Assembly (NCBI GenBank): GCA_036939755.1
Contig: JALLAZ010000912.1
Coordinates: 1-11,277, forward strand
DNA: 11,277 nt
Source of the DNA: Stephanodiscus triporus
Lineage: Eukaryota > Bacillariophyta > Thalassiosirophyceae > Thalassiosirales > Thalassiosiraceae
Direction: 5' to 3'
Part shown: positions 8,490 to 11,277 of the stretch, one piece after another
Numbering within the stretch: the first letter of the stretch is position 1
Layout of the letters: every line of letters begins with the position of its first letter
Made by a program: the position numbers and the translations under genes
The notes under the pieces: generated by a model
What the model was told of the DNA's origin: nothing
Database searches by the model: none
What the model saw: only the letters and a program-made list of their open reading frames with translations

Positions 8490-8783
8490 CATACGTTGTC
8501 ACAACTCAATGATAACATATCCAAGAAAGGCACCAAAAAAAACGTACTCTCATTTTACTATGCCAAATTTTATTATTCAACAATTAGCCGCAGAAAGAAT
8601 GCACTAACAGATAAACACAAACTTGACAACCCAATTCTATCACCATCATTCATGGCTGCATATCATATCGCTGATGAGTACGTGGCAAGCTCTGGTGTGC
8701 CTGTCATTGACTTAGTGAAAAGAACAACAGCAGAAGATTGTTTTTAATAAATATTGTAATCAGAATTCTTCGCGCGAGAGTTT
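8490..8783. other. Shared 3' region between convergent REV3 and the Cys-rich gene
   Basis: These 294 bp separate the REV3 stop from the stop of the minus-strand gene. On the plus strand the REV3 frame stays open for 85 more codons to TAA TAA at 8745-8750. On the minus strand the stretch could contain a short alternative last exon of the Cys-rich gene. No RNA gene was recognised. Confidence 0.5.
8746..8751 (+). terminator. Candidate polyadenylation signal for REV3
   Basis: AATAAA occurs about 260 nt after the REV3 stop in an AT-rich setting. It is the only canonical signal I noticed downstream of the gene. It overlaps the double TAA that ends the in-frame extension. Confidence 0.35.
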
Positions 8784-10762
8784 TCACTTTGGGAGACTCA
8801 CCTTTGTCGCTGTGCATTTTTCTGGAAGGGTGACTTCATCGAAATAGACACACTCCTCTTCATAGTTGCAACAATCATACATTTGGGTGGTGACGACTCC
8901 CTGGTTGTAACAGGCTTTGTATGCATCACATGACCTTGTCATGTCCGCATGGTTAGCCCCACGATAACAAGCACGCACGCCATTACAGGAATCAGTCATG
9001 TTTCCAGTTAATGAAGGAAAATTCATGTTTTGAGCGTTTCCCTGAAAAATACAGGCATAGAATTCATTACAGGACTGTGTCATATCCGAATGGTCGGCCA
9101 TTCTCAAACAAGCTTTATATCCATTGCACGAATCAGTCATGTTTCCAGCAACTCCCTGCTCGTAACAGGCTGCATACTCATTACAGGACCCTGTGATATC
9201 CTGATGGTCATGCATTAGCCGACAAGCAGATACATTATTGCAGGAATCAATCATGTTCCCAGCACCCCAAATAAAGTTACAGGCACTGTCTGCATTACAG
9301 GACCGTGTCATATCCAAATGGTTACCTGTAGCTTCACAAGCACCTCGGCCATTGCAGGAATCAATTGTGTTTCCAGCAACACCCTGTCCGAAACAGGCCC
9401 AGTCTGCATTACAGGACCCTGTGATATCCTCATGGCTATTCATATCAGCACAAGCTTTTTTGCCATTGCAGGAGTCAATCATGTTTCCAGTGACTCCCTG
9501 ATGGTAACAGGCTCTGGTTTCATTACAGGACGCTGTGATATCCCGATGGTCAGCCATTTGCAAACAAGCAGATACATTATTGCAGGAATCAATCATGTTC
9601 CCAGCGACTCCCTGCTTGTAACAGGCCCTGATTTCATTACAGGACCTTGTGATATCCGCATGCTCATACATTACTTGACAATCCTCTGCGCCATTGCAGG
9701 AATCAATCAGTTTCCAGCAACTCCCTGCTTGTAACAGGCTGTCTTAGCATTACAGGACCTTGTGATATCCTCATGGGTAGCCGTTTCACGACAAGCATCA
9801 GGGCCATTGCAGGAATCAATTATGGTCCCATGGTGAGCCATATCTTCACAAGCATGATCACCATTACAGGAATTGAACATGTTTCCAGTGACTCCATCCT
9901 CCCCAGCATTATAGCATGACCTGAAACCGTTACAACCATTCTTCACGCTTTGGACATTTGCATTAAAACAAGCAGAAGCGCCATTGCAGCTGTTGTCATA
10001 TATCTTGCCATAGAAGTTAGGGCAAGCAGCACGGTAATAACCATAATAATAATCACAACCTGCTACGCAGCAAATCAACCCCTTGATTGTGCACGCCTCT
10101 TCGCAAGACAAAGATGTATTAGTAGCAACGGTACCATTGGCGCAATCGACAAAGGGCGCTGCTTGAAGGGCCCGAATCTCTGCCTTGCTGGAGACGTCGT
10201 CCTGCTTCTCGTTGTCTTTGGTTCCAAAGGTGTTGGTGTTTGACCCCTGCAAAGAGAATGATTCATCCGCCATGGCTTCAACAATACCTTGATCGGATTT
10301 GAATGAATGTTCAGCCTCCTTCGACTCGGTATTGATTTGAGGCTTCTTCTTGGCAAGAGCGCGATCAAAGGATACATGGGTGCCTGCCTTTGAATCTTCA
10401 GGAGAAGTTTCATCCAACATTATGACTTCCGCCTTTGAATTGGCCTGCATGCCTTTCATCTTGGCATCATGAATGATTCTACTAGACAAAATCTCTCCAT
10501 CGGCAGTAGGAGAGATGCCTTCTTCAGATTCGAAAGATGAAGGTTCAGCCACCTTCGTATTGGCCCGAATGCCATTCTTCTTGGCATCAATAAAACTAGA
10601 TGAAATCCCACTATCAGCAGTTGGGGATGTATTCATCTCCCTGTGGCTCGTCGGGCGCGAATCCTTGTCCTCCTCAGCATACACGAACGCTGATGAATGT
10701 GTCTTGGTGGACCACTCTGTCTTCAACACGAACACACATACTGCTAATTTGGAGTACCTCAT
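8784..10762 (-). CDS. Secreted-type Cys-rich protein with 19-aa SCN repeats, frameshifted
   Basis: ATG at 10762-10760, TGA at 8786-8784. One base is missing between 9709 and 9710, so the frame stops at TGA 9709-9707 after 351 residues and resumes in the next frame. Without the lesion the product would have about 659 residues. Residues 1-16 have a basic start and a short hydrophobic stretch (LAVCVFVL), a weak signal-peptide candidate. Residues 46-165 are acidic and Ser-rich with three degenerate copies of a roughly 36-40-residue repeat. From about residue 200 a Cys-rich region begins (a CC pair, then CDYYYGYYRAAC), followed from about 254 by about 19 units of 19 residues with C-x5-C. The regular Cys and Asn ladder suggests an extracellular or cell-wall beta-solenoid stabilised by disulphides. 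That is inference, and I cannot name a characterised family. The 3' end may be alternatively spliced at AAG|GTGAGT (donor at 8801). It is convergent with REV3. Confidence 0.72.
8880..10003 (-). repeat. 57-bp / 114-bp tandem repeat array encoding SCNxxxAC units
   Basis: The coding repeat has a 57-bp unit (19 residues). From about 9850 downstream to 8900 two unit types alternate: type A resembles M-I-D-SCNGxxACxxMxxHxD and type B resembles I-T-x-SCNxxxACYxQGVAGN. A pair spans 114 bp (38 residues). Exceptions are a 3-residue insertion in the second unit (AGEDGVTGN) and a 9-residue insertion MNFPSLTGN near 9000-9026. The final units decay into QMYDCCNYEEEC. Confidence 0.85.
9707..9710 (-). other. 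Single-base frameshift site in the Cys-rich gene
   Basis: Other copies of the repeat read AATCAATCATGTT on the plus strand. Here the text is AATCAATCAGTT, lacking one T. On the coding strand this turns the expected GGA-AAC-ATG-ATT into GGA-AAC-TGA. Both sides match the repeat consensus, so the break is a small deletion in the gene or an error in the assembly. Confidence 0.85.
10268..10627 (-). repeat. Degenerate acidic repeat in the N-terminal part of the Cys-rich protein
   Basis: Residues 46-70 (SPTADSGISSSFIDAKKNG then IRANTK) resemble 84-110 (SPTADGEILSSRIIHDAK then MKGMQANSK). A weaker third copy starts near 131, where KPQINTESKEAEHSFKSDQG parallels RANTKVAEPSSFESEEG. The region is Ser/Glu/Asp/Lys-rich and probably disordered. 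It may act as a linker between a secretion signal and the Cys-rich domain. Confidence 0.6.
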
Positions 10763-10780
10763 CTCGACCTTGACTGATGT

Positions 10781-10790
10781 TTATTTAATA
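10781..10790 (-). promoter_or_regulatory. AT-rich box upstream of the Cys-rich gene
   Basis: Read on the minus strand the sequence is TATTAAATAA, ending about 18 nt before the ATG. It could be a TATA-like element only if the leader is extremely short, so it may simply be AT-rich leader. Confidence 0.2.
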
Positions 10791-10816
10791 CGATGGGAAG
10801 CTGGGTGTTTCAACCT

Positions 10817-10958
10817 GGGGGGGGGGGGAGGATTCGAAACAATAGATGAATGAAAGAGCCAACGGGCCAGTCATGAATGAGCAAACAGATTAAATCCCCC
10901 ACCACCACCGCCCCCCCGCTTGTAATTTGCAAGCCCCCCTGATCGCGAGCCCCCCCCC
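10817..10958. repeat. Cluster of long G/C homopolymer tracts
   Basis: The plus strand has 12 G at 10817-10828, then C runs at 10896-10900 (5), 10911-10917 (7), 10934-10939 (6) and 10950-10958 (9). The four C runs mean four G runs within 63 nt on the strand that codes the Cys-rich gene, enough for a G-quadruplex with longish loops. A 5-bp stem GCTTG/CAAGC (10918-10934) lies between the middle runs. Confidence 0.7.
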
Positions 10959-11277
10959 GATCAACTCCATGGCGAGGGCGAGCAATGAGACACTCCTCCT
11001 CGATGTAGGGCGTGAATTGATCTTCGTGCGAGGAATCAAAATTCTTATCTTTATATCAATGTTGGGTTGGCAATTCTAGTCTTTAAGAAAAAGTTATCTC
11101 TATGAGGGCCTCCTCGGAATCGTTTGATGGAAAGAGTCTGAAAATTTATGGTCTGGTTCCTCATCTGTTAGAATCGAGCAAGCGATCCCGGAGTTCATGT
11201 TGGAGCAGAGCTCTCGTTTTTGTTGTGGTGAGGGACAGACCGAGGGGGCCACGTGGTTTGCTACGCTGCAGCAGGGG

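Larger units (their letters stand above)
10763..11277. other. Intergenic region at the right edge
   Basis: Upstream flank of the Cys-rich gene. After the homopolymer cluster, the remaining 320 bases hold only short ORFs on the strand I read in detail (for example 10969-11079, 36 residues, and an ATG frame open from 11197 to the window edge). Neither resembles a known protein. A gene starting beyond the window is possible. Confidence 0.5.

Noticed and set aside
9670..9730. Intron spanning the frameshift in the Cys-rich gene
   Set aside because: Any such intron would be under about 50 nt and would remove conserved repeat residues. A one-base deletion explains the data better.
9011..9734. Plus-strand ORFs over the Cys-rich repeat array
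   Set aside because: Same cause: shadows of a 57-bp coding repeat. The minus frame has the regular Cys pattern.
8870..10003. CRISPR-like array
   Set aside because: The repeats encode a continuous protein, have no unique spacers, and the genome is eukaryotic.
10969..11079. 36-aa ORF starting MARASNE
   Set aside because: Short, no homology recognised, and no splice continuation seen.
11197..11277. Partial CDS open to the window edge
   Set aside because: Only 27 codons with no recognisable similarity, so it cannot be separated from chance.

Overview
The window is nuclear DNA of a eukaryote, most likely a diatom or related stramenopile. The evidence is four short GT-AG introns (78-101 nt) in a gene that is otherwise one very long exon, a MORN-repeat gene built of near-identical units, and a secreted-looking protein made of SCNxxxAC repeats of the kind I associate with diatom genomes. 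The taxon is inferred. No rRNA, tRNA, CRISPR array or intact transposon was seen.

Layout, left to right: (1) 1-593 is mostly intergenic. It holds a possible 46-residue coiled-coil ORF on the minus strand (50-190), a short tandem duplication, and a 27-bp inverted repeat (376-461) that could fold into a long hairpin. (2) 594-1553, minus: a 319-residue protein with twelve uninterrupted 23-residue MORN repeats. (3) 1554-1933: a 380-bp divergent intergenic region that must hold both promoters. It ends in a small hairpin containing an upstream ATG just before the next gene. (4) 1934-8489, plus: REV3, the catalytic subunit of translesion DNA polymerase zeta. I reconstruct five exons (1934-5704, 5806-7215, 7297-7766, 7845-7868, 7958-8489) giving 2068 residues, including a 24-nt microexon. 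The model rests on exact reading-frame closure and on REV3 motifs that run across every junction. (5) 8490-8783: the shared 3' region of two convergent genes, with an AATAAA signal and an unexplained open frame in register with REV3. (6) 8784-10762, minus: a cysteine-rich, probably secreted protein. It has an acidic degenerate repeat region followed by about 19 units of a 19-residue SCN repeat, which alternate to make a 38-residue super-repeat. One missing base at 9709/9710 breaks the frame. (7) 10763-11277: intergenic, with long G/C homopolymer tracts just upstream of the cysteine-rich gene and no recognisable gene.

The three main genes show no obvious shared pathway. REV3 is a conserved DNA damage-tolerance gene. 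The two flanking genes are fast-evolving tandem-repeat proteins. The points most worth follow-up are the alternating Cys-ladder repeat protein, the frame-neutral REV3 microexon, the expanded C-terminal Fe-S module of REV3, and the hairpin plus overlapping uORF at the REV3 start.
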